39,956 nt of DNA from Gammaproteobacteria bacterium (lineage in GTDB: Bacteria > Pseudomonadota > Gammaproteobacteria > Steroidobacterales > Steroidobacteraceae). The position numbers and the translations under genes are program-made. A model generated the notes under the pieces. That model was not told the DNA's origin and searched no databases. It was given only the letters and a program-made list of their open reading frames with translations. Location: positions 1 through 39,956 of the forward strand of contig DAHUXE010000097.1 of NCBI GenBank assembly GCA_027307325.1, in the 5' to 3' direction. Shown piece after piece: positions 26,662 to 34,433 of the stretch. Position 1 is the stretch's first letter, and the number at the start of each line of letters is the position of its first letter.

Positions 26662-28004
26662 GAGCGCACCGCCAGCGGAATGCGCGCCGTCAGGCACACG
26701 CCGTGCGGCTCGGCGTTGCGCACCTCGAAGGCGCCGCCCAGGTGCTCGACGCGCTCGGCGAGCCCGCGCAGCCCGAAGTGGCCGGGGCGCGGCCAGTGAG
26801 CGGCCAGGCCCACGCCGTCGTCGGTCACCGACACCGTCATGCTCTCGGGCGTCGAGCTCACCTCGACCGTCACGCGGGTGGCGTTCGCGTGACGCACGGC
26901 GTTGACCAGCCCCTCCTGCACCACGCGGTAGGCGGCGAGCGTGACGCTGGTACCCAGATCCTCCGGCACCTGCTGCCGCAGCGACAGCGCGGGTGTGGCA
27001 TGACGCTGCCGCCAGTCGCGCGCCAGGCTCTCGAGCGCCGCTCCGAGCCCGAGCGTCTCGAGCGCCGGGGGCGTGAGCCGGGGAATGAGGCCGTGCAACG
27101 CGTCGTACAGCCGCGCTGCCTCGTCGCACACCAGCCGCGCGGCGGACACGGAGCCGGGCTCCGCAGACTGCGTCGCGATCGCCATGGCGAGACTGCGGAT
27201 CGCGGTCACCGACTGGCCGAATTCATCGTGCAGCTCGTGGGCGATCAGCCGCCGCTCCTCCTCCAGGCTCTGTTCGACGACCAGCGCCAGCTCGCGGCGC
27301 TCCTCGAGTCGTGCGCGCGCCTCGCGCGCCTCGCGTTCCGCCTGCACGTTGTCGGTCACCGCCTGCGCCATGCGGTTGAAGGCCGCTCCGATGGCGCGCG
27401 CCTCGGCGCCCGGAAGCGGCGGCAGCCGGTAAGTGAGGTCACCGCGCTTCAGACGCTCGAGGCCGTCGACGATGACCGGAAAAGGCGCGAGCGCCCGACC
27501 TACCAGCCAGAATGCCAGCAGCGCCAGCACCGACAGCATGGCGCCGGCCAGAATCACCAGCCGTGTGAGGTCGTCCCACGCATCGAGTATGGCGCGCGAG
27601 GGCTGCGCCTCGATCATGAGCTGCGTTCCGTCCGCGAGCTCGAATCCGTGACGTGCCGGATGCGGGGCGAGCAGCCGCGTGAACCACGCCGGTGCATCGC
27701 GGCCGGCCTTGTAGACGGCCGCAGGGGAGCGGTAGGTCAGCCGGCCCGCGGAGTTGCGCAGCGTGATCTCGTTCGCGCGCACGTGGCCGAGCTGCTCGAG
27801 GAGCCTGCGGACCGCCGGCTCACCGCCGGCCTGCGAATAGGCGACGGCGAGCTGGCCGATGACCTGCACGGCCACGTGGTTCGCGGCCTCGATCTCCTCA
27901 CGGATGGAGGAACGGGTATCGCGGATCCCGTCCGCCACCAGCGCCGCCACGAATACCGCGGTGACGCCCGTCAGCACCAGATTCAGGCGAGTCCGCAGCT
28001 TCAT
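26658..28004 (-). CDS. NarX/LiaS-type sensor histidine kinase
   Basis: Membrane sensor kinase of 448 residues. A first transmembrane helix (about 8-26) and a second (about 149-170) bracket a periplasmic sensing domain of about 120 residues. Then come a HAMP linker (170-225), coiled coil, the HisKA_3 dimerisation box LIAHELHDEFGQS with phospho-acceptor His259, and a HATPase domain (VVQEGLVNAVRHANA, DDGVGL, GLRGLAERVEHLGG). The ATG at 28002-28004 has GAGGAG upstream. It overlaps the response regulator by four bases. The gene is divergent from pqqA2 with 139 bases between them. The ligand sensed is unknown; an alcohol, aldehyde or metal signal would fit the neighbourhood. Confidence 0.92.
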   Translation of the reverse strand: MKLRTRLNLVLTGVTAVFVAALVADGIRDTRSSIREEIEAANHVAVQVIGQLAVAYSQAGGEPAVRRLLEQLGHVRANEITLRNSAGRLTYRSPAAVYKAGRDAPAWFTRLLAPHPARHGFELADGTQLMIEAQPSRAILDAWDDLTRLVILAGAMLSVLALLAFWLVGRALAPFPVIVDGLERLKRGDLTYRLPPLPGAEARAIGAAFNRMAQAVTDNVQAEREAREARARLEERRELALVVEQSLEEERRLIAHELHDEFGQSVTAIRSLAMAIATQSAEPGSVSAARLVCDEAARLYDALHGLIPRLTPPALETLGLGAALESLARDWRQRHATPALSLRQQVPEDLGTSVTLAAYRVVQEGLVNAVRHANATRVTVEVSSTPESMTVSVTDDGVGLAAHWPRPGHFGLRGLAERVEHLGGAFEVRNAEPHGVCLTARIPLAVRS

Positions 28005-28143
28005 CGGGGGCTCCTCGCGCCGTCCTCAAGAAAATCATGAGGCCACTTTAATGATGATCCGCTATCGCTCCCCGGGGCACCGGGTCAAGGATACACCTCA
28101 GGTTTGCAGGACCCCGGCCAGCGGGGCGATCGAGGAGAAAGAC

Positions 28144-28218
28144 ATGCGCTGGGAAACACCGCGGGCGATCGATTTCCGCTTCGGAATGGAAATCACGCTC
28201 TACATCGCCAACCGCTGA
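28144..28218 (+). CDS. pqqA: PQQ precursor peptide PqqA, copy 2
   Basis: A 24-residue peptide, MRWETPRAIDFRFGMEITLY followed by IANR, with the cross-link pair Glu16 and Tyr20. GAGGAG (28132-28137) sits just upstream of the ATG. It is followed by two strong stem-loops and then pqqE, whose start is 156 bases away. The first copy lies 7.8 kb upstream before pqqB. The coding sequences differ mostly by silent or conservative changes, so both copies appear under selection. The ending ..ANR is like many characterised PqqA peptides, whereas copy 1 ends ..ARR. Confidence 0.96.
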   Translation: MRWETPRAIDFRFGMEITLYIANR

Positions 28219-28231
28219 GTCGAACGGGGCC

Positions 28232-28253
28232 GGAGCCCGGCGCGCCGGGCTCC
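28232..28253 (+). promoter_or_regulatory. 22-bp perfect palindrome after pqqA2
   Basis: The stretch 28232-28253 is completely self-complementary: left arm GGAGCCCGGCG, right arm CGCCGGGCTCC. It begins 14 bases after the pqqA2 stop. In RNA it forms a GC-rich hairpin, a plausible 3' stabiliser of a short pqqA message, acting together with the terminator just downstream. Confidence 0.5.
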
Positions 28254-28265
28254 TCCTTCCAGGCG

Positions 28266-28300
28266 GCCCGTCCGCCCCGCGCGGACGGGCCTCTCTTGTT
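28266..28300 (+). terminator. Intrinsic terminator/attenuator between pqqA2 and pqqE
   Basis: GCCCGTCCGC (28266-28275), loop CCCGC, and GCGGACGGGC (28281-28290) make a perfect 10-bp stem. CTCTCTTGTT (28291-28300) follows as a U-rich tract. This is the best intrinsic terminator in the window. Its place between pqqA2 and pqqE suggests that most transcripts end after pqqA2 and a fraction reads into pqqE-fghA. Alternatively pqqE has its own promoter in 28300-28374. Confidence 0.7.
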
Positions 28301-28374
28301 ATGCTGCAGCTCGCCCGCCACCTGAGCTTCGACGGCGGGCAGTACTCTTGCAGCGCCCCGCCCGAGCACGTGAC

Positions 28375-29517
28375 ATGACCACCGCGCAGAGTGTCGGCCC
28401 GCCCCTCTGGCTGCTGCTGGAGCTGACCTACCGCTGCCCGCTGCACTGTGTGTTCTGCTACAACCCGACTGAGTTCGCCGCCACTGGCGCGGAGCTGCCG
28501 ACCGGGGAGTGGCTGCGGGTGCTGCGCGAGGCGCGCTCGCTCGGGGCGGTGCAGCTCGGGCTCTCGGGCGGGGAGCCGCTGGTCCGCGAGGATCTCGAGC
28601 CGATCGTCGCCGAGGCGCATGCGCTCGGTTTCTATACGAATCTGATCACCTCGGGCGTCGGCATGACCGAGGAGCGCATCCGCGCACTCAAGGCCGCGGG
28701 GCTCGACCACATCCAGCTGTCCTTCCAGGACAGCACCCGCGAGCTGAATGATTTCCTCTCGAGTACCCGCACCTTCGACCTCAAGGCGAAGGTGGCCGAG
28801 CTCATCCGCCGCTACGACTACCCCATGGTGCTCAACGTGGTCCTGCACCGGCTCAACATCGACCACGTCGGCGAGATCCTCGGGCTGGCCGAGTCTCTCG
28901 GCGCGCAGTACGTCGAGCTCGCCAACACGCAGTACTACGGCTGGGCCTGGCTCAACCGCGCGCACCTGCTGCCGAGCCGCGCCCAGCTCGAGCGCGCCGA
29001 GGAGGTCACGCGCGCCTTTCGCGCGCGGGTGGCCTCGAAGATGCAGATCTACTTCGTGGTGCCCGACTACTTCGAGACGCGCCCCAAGGCGTGCATGAGC
29101 GGCCTCGGGAGCATCTTCCTCGCCGTCACGCCCGACGGCACGGCGCTGCCCTGTCATGCCGCGCGGATGCTCCCGGGGCTCGAGTTTCCCAATGTGCGCC
29201 AGCACGGCTTGCGCACCATCTGGTACGAGTCGCCGGCGTTCAATCATTTCCGCGGCGACGCCTGGATGAAAGAGCCGTGCCGCAGCTGCCCGGAGAAAGC
29301 GCGTGACTTCGGCGGCTGTCGCTGCCAGGCATACCTCCTGACGGGCGATCCCGCCAATGCCGACCCGGTGTGCGATCTCTCCCCGCACCATGGGCTGGTG
29401 ACGGCGGCGGTGGCGCGCGCCGAGCGCGCGGTAGCGGATGGCGGCAGGGGGCCCGCGGCGCCGCTCGTGTTCCGCGATCACCGCGTGTCGATACCAGTCG
29501 TCGTGGAGGGCCGATGA
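28375..29517 (+). CDS. pqqE: PqqE, radical SAM PqqA cross-linking enzyme
   Basis: Radical-SAM SPASM enzyme of 380 residues that forms the carbon-carbon bond between Glu and Tyr of PqqA. The SAM-cluster motif CPLHCVFC has Cys21, Cys25 and Cys28. [13 protein letters not shown] is the GGEP SAM-binding motif. The C-terminal SPASM region has the expected cysteines ([29 protein letters not shown] and a last Cys in PVCDLS) for two auxiliary iron-sulfur clusters. ATG 28375 matches the family start. The gene is separated from pqqBCD by 6 kb but has a private pqqA. Its stop overlaps fghA (ATGA). Confidence 0.97.
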   Translation: MTTAQSVGPPLWLLLELTYRCPLHCVFCYNPTEFAATGAELPTGEWLRVLREARSLGAVQLGLSGGEPLVREDLEPIVAEAHALGFYTNLITSGVGMTEERIRALKAAGLDHIQLSFQDSTRELNDFLSSTRTFDLKAKVAELIRRYDYPMVLNVVLHRLNIDHVGEILGLAESLGAQYVELANTQYYGWAWLNRAHLLPSRAQLERAEEVTRAFRARVASKMQIYFVVPDYFETRPKACMSGLGSIFLAVTPDGTALPCHAARMLPGLEFPNVRQHGLRTIWYESPAFNHFRGDAWMKEPCRSCPEKARDFGGCRCQAYLLTGDPANADPVCDLSPHHGLVTAAVARAERAVADGGRGPAAPLVFRDHRVSIPVVVEGR

Positions 29518-30362
29518 GCCTCGAGACCATCAGCGAGCACCGCAGCTTCGGTGGCCTGCAGGGCTTCTACCGGCACGAGTCCGCGGTGACGGATACCTCG
29601 ATGCGCTTTGCCGTGTATCAGCCGCCGCAGGCGCAGCAGCAGGGTGTGCCGGTGCTGTTCTACCTCGCCGGTCTCACCTGCACCGAAGAGACCTTCGCGA
29701 TCAAGGCCGGCGCGCAGCGCGTGGCGGCGCAGCTCGGGCTGATGCTCGTGACCTGCGACACCAGCCCGCGCCAGACCGGTATCGCGGGGGAGGCGGACGA
29801 CTGGGAATTCGGCAGCGGCGCGGGCTTCTATCTCAATGCGACGCAGGCGCCGTGGTCGCGTTACTTCCGCATGTACGACTACGTGCTCACCGAGCTGCGC
29901 GAGACGGTGCTCGCGCATTTCCCCGCCGCGCCGCGCCGCTTGGGTGTCTTCGGGCACTCCATGGGCGGTCATGGCGCGCTGGTGCTGGCGCTGCGCAATC
30001 CGGACGTGTACCGCTCGGTGTCGGCGTTCGCGCCGATCTGCGCGCCGAGCCGCTGCCCGTGGGGAATGAAGGCCTTCAGCCGTTACCTCGGCGAGGAGCG
30101 TGCCGCCTGGGCGGACTACGACACGGTGGAGTTGCTCAAGGCGCGGCGCGCACGCGCCTACGCCGAGATCCTGGTGGATCAGGGACTGGCCGACAAGTTC
30201 CTGCCGCAGGGTCAGCTGTTGCCGGAGCTGCTCGAGTCGGCGTGCGCGCAGGCGGGCCAGCCCCTGCGGCTGCGGCGTCACGAGAGCTACGGTCACGACT
30301 ATTACTTCATCGCCACCTTCATGGAGGATCACCTGCGCTTCCATGCTGACGCGCTCTCCTAA
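29514..30362 (+). CDS. fghA: S-formylglutathione hydrolase
   Basis: Cytosolic esterase-D-type hydrolase of 282 residues, the family's normal length. It converts S-formylglutathione to formate and glutathione. Landmarks are [13 protein letters not shown], the nucleophile elbow GHSMGG with Ser149, the acid in [11 protein letters not shown] and the catalytic His in [12 protein letters not shown] overlaps the pqqE stop by four bases, so the last step of formaldehyde oxidation is coupled to PQQ synthesis. The preceding steps (Gfa and the dehydrogenase) are encoded at 38.6-40 kb. A short stem (30377-30389) follows the gene without a U-tract. Confidence 0.96.
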   Translation: MSLETISEHRSFGGLQGFYRHESAVTDTSMRFAVYQPPQAQQQGVPVLFYLAGLTCTEETFAIKAGAQRVAAQLGLMLVTCDTSPRQTGIAGEADDWEFGSGAGFYLNATQAPWSRYFRMYDYVLTELRETVLAHFPAAPRRLGVFGHSMGGHGALVLALRNPDVYRSVSAFAPICAPSRCPWGMKAFSRYLGEERAAWADYDTVELLKARRARAYAEILVDQGLADKFLPQGQLLPELLESACAQAGQPLRLRRHESYGHDYYFIATFMEDHLRFHADALS

Positions 30363-30444
30363 GCTCAGGGCGTAGCGCGGGAATCCCGCTGACCGCACGG
30401 TGCGCGCTCGTTGTAGCGCTTTGGTAACACCTGCGCGGGCACAC

Positions 30445-30462
30445 TGTGGCCTTTCTGGCAGA
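30445..30462. promoter_or_regulatory. Candidate activator site upstream of the porin sigma-54 promoter
   Basis: TGTGGCCTTTCTGGCAGA matches, at 14 of 18 positions, the perfect palindrome found upstream of xoxF (32298-32315). It lies about 110 bases upstream of the -24 element, the distance usual for enhancer-binding-protein sites. Binding by the AcoR-type activator encoded at 36609 is inferred. Confidence 0.4.
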
Positions 30463-30554
30463 TCTCCGTAACGCTCCGCGCTAGCTCCGCTTCTTCCAGA
30501 CGCTAACTCCTTGTTCGCCCGAAGCCGCGCTTGTGGTGGCGCGGCAACGTCAGT

Positions 30555-30570
30555 TGGCACATCGCTTGCT
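30555..30570 (+). promoter_or_regulatory. Sigma-54 (-24/-12) promoter of the xox operon
   Basis: TGGCACATCGCTTGCT at 30555-30570 matches the sigma-54 consensus TGGCAC(G/A)N4TTGC(A/T). The invariant GG (30556-30557) and GC (30568-30569) are exactly 10 bases apart. It would start transcription near 30581, giving a leader of about 56 bases before the porin ATG. A sigma-54 activator gene is in the same cluster. Confidence 0.75.
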
Positions 30571-30636
30571 GTGTTTGCAACGGGCGGTGCCCGGCGGCGC
30601 TGCCGAGAACGCCACAGGAACGTGAGGAGTCAGTCA

Positions 30637-31920
30637 ATGAAACGCATTCGATCAGCTCAGCACGACTCGCGGGCTTACGTTGCCGGCTTGCTGCTCGCGG
30701 TGCTTGCAGCGCCTGCCGCGGCGCTCGATCTGAAGACCTCCGACGGCGCATGGACGTTTTCGTTGGACGGCAACGTGAACGTCCACTACATCTTCTCGAG
30801 CTGCCAGAGCCGGAGCAACGCCGTCACCATAGAAGGTGGCCTGACCTGCACCGGGACGGCGAGCGGCAGCAGCGTGTCCAACATCGGCAACGGCCTGCTG
30901 CCGGCGGCGTTCACCTTCGGGGTGTCGACGACCCAGGACGGCATCGATCTCTCGGCGCACCTCGGGCTCTATCCGGGCATTGCCACCAACGACGGAGGCA
31001 GCCCGAACCTGCAGAGCGGCAACGGGCCGACCAACAGCGCGCTCGGCACCACCGGGCTCGACGTCCGGCAGGTGTACATGACGTTCGGCAACAAGGAAAT
31101 GGGCACCTTCACGCTGGGCCGCAACATCGGCCTGTTCGGCGCCGACGTGATCCTCAACGACATGACGCTGCCCGGAGTCGGCGCGCCGGGCTCGGCCGCA
31201 GGCGCGTCGCCTTCCAACACCACGCTCGGGGGCATCGGCTTCGGTTACATCTACACCGACTGGCTGGCGCAGATCGATTACACGACGCCCGACATCTCGG
31301 GCTTCAACCTGACGGTCGGCATCTTCGATCCGGTCAACTCGCTCACCGACGCAGCCACCCCTGCTGGAAAGAGCGCGCCCGGCTTCCACGCCAAGGCGAC
31401 GTACACGATGCCGATCGTGCAGGGCACCAAGCTGTACCTGTCGGCGGCGCTGCTGTCCCAGAAGCAGAATTTCAACACCAGCGCGACCACCAGCTACAGC
31501 TACACGGGCACGGGCATCGATGTTTTCGCCAGGCTCGACATCACCGATCTCGAGCTGATCGCTTACTACTACCATGGCGACGGTCTCGGCACGACCGCTC
31601 TCTTCAACCTCGGGTCGCTCGGTGCCGGGCTCAACGCCGATCAGACGCGCACTTCGGACGGCTTCTTGGCGCAGGCGACCTACAAGCTCGGGCAGCTCAA
31701 GCTCGGCGTGAACTACGGTGAGAGCCGGCTCGATCAGGCGAGCGGCGAGGTCAATCCGGGCCTGTTGTCGAAGAACAAGAAGCTCACGGCCGGACTCTAC
31801 TACTCGCTGACGAAGAACCTGACGCTGCTCGCCGAGTACAGCGACGTGAAGAGCGATTCGCAGTCGATCGGCGGCAACAGCGCCAATACCTTCAACGTCG
31901 GCGCCTTCCTCGGCTTCTGA
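30637..31920 (+). CDS. Outer-membrane porin of the xox cluster
   Basis: Protein of 427 residues with a signal peptide (YVAGLLLAVLAAPAAA) and a mature beta-barrel starting LDLKTSDGAWTFSLDGNVNVHY. It has Gram-negative porin features (VRQVYMTFGNKEMGTFTLGRN, the eyelet-type region) and the terminal Phe (FNVGAFLGF). GAGGAG (30624-30629) precedes the ATG. It is the first gene behind the sigma-54 promoter and is followed after 36 bases by the EthD-like gene, so it is probably the leading gene of the porin-ethD-xoxF operon. A role in letting alcohol, aromatic substrate or metal through the outer membrane is inferred from position only. Confidence 0.88.
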   Translation: MKRIRSAQHDSRAYVAGLLLAVLAAPAAALDLKTSDGAWTFSLDGNVNVHYIFSSCQSRSNAVTIEGGLTCTGTASGSSVSNIGNGLLPAAFTFGVSTTQDGIDLSAHLGLYPGIATNDGGSPNLQSGNGPTNSALGTTGLDVRQVYMTFGNKEMGTFTLGRNIGLFGADVILNDMTLPGVGAPGSAAGASPSNTTLGGIGFGYIYTDWLAQIDYTTPDISGFNLTVGIFDPVNSLTDAATPAGKSAPGFHAKATYTMPIVQGTKLYLSAALLSQKQNFNTSATTSYSYTGTGIDVFARLDITDLELIAYYYHGDGLGTTALFNLGSLGAGLNADQTRTSDGFLAQATYKLGQLKLGVNYGESRLDQASGEVNPGLLSKNKKLTAGLYYSLTKNLTLLAEYSDVKSDSQSIGGNSANTFNVGAFLGF

Positions 31921-31930
31921 GGCCGGGCGG

Positions 31931-31962
31931 GGAGTGAGTCATGATAGGAGTGAGTCATGATA
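31931..31962 (+). repeat. Perfect 16-bp tandem duplication over a ribosome site and start codon
   Basis: GGAGTGAGTCATGATA occurs twice back to back (31931-31946 and 31947-31962). Each copy has GGAG and an ATG. The second ATG (31957) starts the EthD-like gene. The first (31941) is in another frame and opens an unrelated 164-codon frame. As 16 is not a multiple of three, the copies compete for initiation. Confidence 0.9.
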
Positions 31963-32268
31963 AAGGTGAGCGTGCTGTATCCCAACGGACTGCAGAGCAA
32001 GTTCGACCTCGACTACTACCTGCGGGAGCACATGCCGATGGTGCAGCGGTTGCTCGGCGCGCCGTTACAGCGCATCGCAGTCGAATACGGGCTTGCCGGC
32101 GGCGTGCCCGGTGCGCCGCCGCCGTTTCTGGCGGCGGGACACCTGTATTTTCAGTCGGTCGAGACGTTTCAGGGCGCGTTCGCGCCGCACGCCGAGAAGA
32201 TCATGGCGGACGTGCCGCGCTACACGAACACGACACCGGTAATTCAGATCAGCGAGGTGAAGCTGTGA
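31957..32268 (+). CDS. EthD-family dimeric alpha-beta barrel protein
   Basis: Protein of 103 residues of the EthD family: IKVSVLYPNGLQSKFDLDYYLREHMPMVQRLLG at the start and AGHLYFQSVETFQGAFAPHAEKIMADVPRYTN in the middle, with the YY..EHMP segment typical of the fold. Such ferredoxin-like dimers often assist oxygenases or catalyse small rearrangements; EthD itself is needed with a P450 for ether degradation. It is placed between the porin and xoxF, where no role is established. The start region is the tandem duplication described at 31931-31962. Confidence 0.88.
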   Translation: MIKVSVLYPNGLQSKFDLDYYLREHMPMVQRLLGAPLQRIAVEYGLAGGVPGAPPPFLAAGHLYFQSVETFQGAFAPHAEKIMADVPRYTNTTPVIQISEVKL

Positions 32269-32297
32269 TGGCGTGCGCTCCGCTGACGCTCATGGTG

Positions 32298-32315
32298 TGT
32301 GCCATTTGTGGCACA
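32298..32315. promoter_or_regulatory. Perfect 7-4-7 palindrome upstream of xoxF
   Basis: TGTGCCA (32298-32304), TTTG, TGGCACA (32309-32315) lies 176 bases upstream of the xoxF ATG. It resembles the site at 30445-30462 before the porin promoter. It may be an enhancer for the AcoR-type activator. The right arm plus AGGCTGTAGC also resembles a -24/-12 promoter, but the GG-GC spacing is 11, not 10. Confidence 0.5.
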
Positions 32316-32490
32316 GGCTGTAGCGAAAGCCGCGCGGCGCTGCGGGTTAATGCGGATAGCAACCAGTCAGACTATGATCATTTTTCCAGGCGACAGACCC
32401 GCGACGATGAGCGCACAGGGAACGTCGGCGCCTAATCCGTCACAGTCACATAAGAAGCATCAAATCCAAATCTGTGTGAGGAGAACTGCG

Positions 32491-34341
32491 ATGCGATTCC
32501 AACGCGAGAAGGCTACATACGCTCTGATCGCCGCGCTGGCATTGGGAGCGTCCACGGCGGCCGGTGACGAGGCCAACGATCCGAATCGCTGGACCTCCCC
32601 GGGCGGCGACTACTCCCTGACGCGGCACAGCTCGCTGAAGGACATCAACACCTCCAACGCGAGCCAGCTGCAGATGGTGTGGTCGCAGTCGAGCGGCACG
32701 CTGCGCGGCCACGAGGGCCAGCCCCTGGTGCTCGACATCAACGGCAAGCCGATGATGTTCATGGAGAGCGGATGGCCGAACATCATCCAGGCGCTCGATC
32801 TGAGCGACCCGGATCATCCCAAGGAGGTGTGGAACTACCGTAAGACGAGCAACCGCGATGAATCGGCGGTGGCGCGTGCCTGCTGCGACACGGTGAACCG
32901 CGGCATGTCCTACGCGGACGGCAAGCTCGTCTTCGGCACCCTCGACGGCTACGTGATCGCGCTCGATGCGGCGACCGGCAAGGAGGACTGGACCGTCAAG
33001 CAGGCCTGGCCGGACAAGGGCGAGACCATCACGCCCGCACCGCTGATCGCCGACGGCAAGGTGCTCATCGGCTTCGGCGGCGACGAGTTCGGCGCCCGCG
33101 GCCGCTTCGACGCCTACAATCTCGCCGACGGCTCCAAGGTGTGGGAGTGCTTCAACACCGGCAGCGACAAGGACGTGTGTCTGACCAAGGAGACCAACAA
33201 GAATCATAAGAATTACGGCACCGCCGGGCACGACCTCGGCATCTCCAGCTTCCCGGGTGACGAGTGGAAGCGCGGCGGCGGCGCGATGTGGGGCTGGTAC
33301 AGCTACGATCCGGAGCTGAAGCTCGTGTACGCCTCGAGCGGCAACCCGGGGCTGTGGAGCCCGTCCTACCGTTGCGGTGCGCAGCCGATCAGTCAGCAGG
33401 GCTGCAACGACGGCAAGTGGGACAACAAGTGGTCGATGACGATCTTCGCGCGCAAGGTCGACACCGGCGAAGTCGTGTGGGCGTACCAGATGACGCCGTT
33501 CGATCAGTGGGACTACGACGGCATCAACGAGAACATGCTGGAGAACCTCAACGTCGACGGCAAGGAACGCAAGGTACTGATTCACTTCGACCGTAACGGC
33601 TTTGCGTATGTGCTGGATCGCACCGACGGGACGCTGCTGCGTGCCCACAAATACGTGACCGTGAACTGGGCCGAGAAGGTCGACCTGAAGACCGGCGTTC
33701 CGGTGAAGGTGTACGAGCACTCCCCGCTCAAGGTGCACGAGAATACCCAGGCGTGTCCGTCGGCGATGGGCGGCAAGGATCAGCAGCCGTGCGCGATCGA
33801 CCCGAACGAGCCCGGCATGGCCTATTGTCCGACCAACAACTGGTGCATGGAGGATGAGCCGCAGGAGCGCACCCACACGCAGCAGGGCGTGGTGTACGTG
33901 TTCGCGAACGTCTTCATGTACCCGGAGAAGCCGGGCATCACCGGCAAGTTCAAGAAGTTCAACGTCCTCACCGGCGAGACCGTATGGGAGATTCCGGATC
34001 CGTATCCGAACTGGGGCGGCGCCCTGGTCACGGACGGCGGACTGGCCTTCTACGGCAGCCTGAACGGTGACTTCCGCGCGGTGGATCGCAGCACGGGTCG
34101 GGTGCTGTGGCAGAGGCGCCTCGGGTCGGGAATCATCGGCAACCCGATCACCTACCGGGTCAACGGCAAGCAGTATGTCTCCGTGTGGAGCGGGATCGGC
34201 GGCTGGATCGGGCTGCCCGTCACGGCAGGGCTCGACCTGAACGACAAGTTCGGCGCCATCGGCGCCACGGCCATGACCAAGGCAGCGGGACTCAGCATGA
34301 TTCCGCAGGGTGGCACGCTCTATACTTTTGCCGTGCAATAA
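32491..34341 (+). CDS. xoxF: XoxF, lanthanide-dependent PQQ methanol/alcohol dehydrogenase
   Basis: Periplasmic quinoprotein of 616 residues with a signal peptide (TYALIAALALGASTAAG). The eight-bladed propeller carries the vicinal disulfide Cys131-Cys132 (ARACCDTVNRG) that contacts PQQ. The active-site segment is FDQWDYDG with catalytic Asp341 and, two residues on, Asp343; that second Asp is the extra lanthanide ligand, replaced by Ala in calcium-dependent MxaF. Several tryptophan-docking repeats (YVIALDAATGKEDW, FRAVDRSTGRVLWQ) are visible. TGAGGAG at 32477-32483 sets the start. The genes that follow encode the usual XoxJ and XoxG partners. Methanol is the likely substrate; ethanol or other short alcohols are also possible. 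Confidence 0.96.
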   Translation: MRFQREKATYALIAALALGASTAAGDEANDPNRWTSPGGDYSLTRHSSLKDINTSNASQLQMVWSQSSGTLRGHEGQPLVLDINGKPMMFMESGWPNIIQALDLSDPDHPKEVWNYRKTSNRDESAVARACCDTVNRGMSYADGKLVFGTLDGYVIALDAATGKEDWTVKQAWPDKGETITPAPLIADGKVLIGFGGDEFGARGRFDAYNLADGSKVWECFNTGSDKDVCLTKETNKNHKNYGTAGHDLGISSFPGDEWKRGGGAMWGWYSYDPELKLVYASSGNPGLWSPSYRCGAQPISQQGCNDGKWDNKWSMTIFARKVDTGEVVWAYQMTPFDQWDYDGINENMLENLNVDGKERKVLIHFDRNGFAYVLDRTDGTLLRAHKYVTVNWAEKVDLKTGVPVKVYEHSPLKVHENTQACPSAMGGKDQQPCAIDPNEPGMAYCPTNNWCMEDEPQERTHTQQGVVYVFANVFMYPEKPGITGKFKKFNVLTGETVWEIPDPYPNWGGALVTDGGLAFYGSLNGDFRAVDRSTGRVLWQRRLGSGIIGNPITYRVNGKQYVSVWSGIGGWIGLPVTAGLDLNDKFGAIGATAMTKAAGLSMIPQGGTLYTFAVQ

Positions 34342-34358
34342 TCTGCCGGTGTGACAAG

Positions 34359-34393
34359 GCGCGGACGCCCGCGAGTCCCCGGGGCGTCCGCGC
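34359..34393 (+). promoter_or_regulatory. Strong stem-loop between xoxF and xoxJ
   Basis: GCGCGGACGCC (34359-34369) pairs perfectly with GGCGTCCGCGC (34383-34393) around a 13-base loop, 18 bases after the xoxF stop. No U-tract follows. It likely protects the 3' end of the abundant xoxF message or lowers read-through into xoxJ and xoxG; that role is inferred. Confidence 0.55.
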
Positions 34394-34433
34394 GGTCCGG
34401 GCAGTCGGCGCCTGGACCGAGGAGCACAAGAAC

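Noticed and set aside
32309-32325. Sigma-54 promoter directly before xoxF
   Set aside because: TGGCAC is present, but the GG-to-GC spacing is 11 rather than 10 and the -12 half is AGC instead of TTGC.
31941-32435. 164-codon plus-strand frame starting at the first ATG of the tandem duplication
   Set aside because: It overlaps the EthD-like gene in another frame and has no domain or sensible composition. Initiation there is possible, but a functional product is unlikely.
32491-34341. Calcium-type MxaF methanol dehydrogenase
   Set aside because: The residue two after the catalytic Asp is Asp343, not Ala, and no small-subunit (mxaI) gene is nearby.
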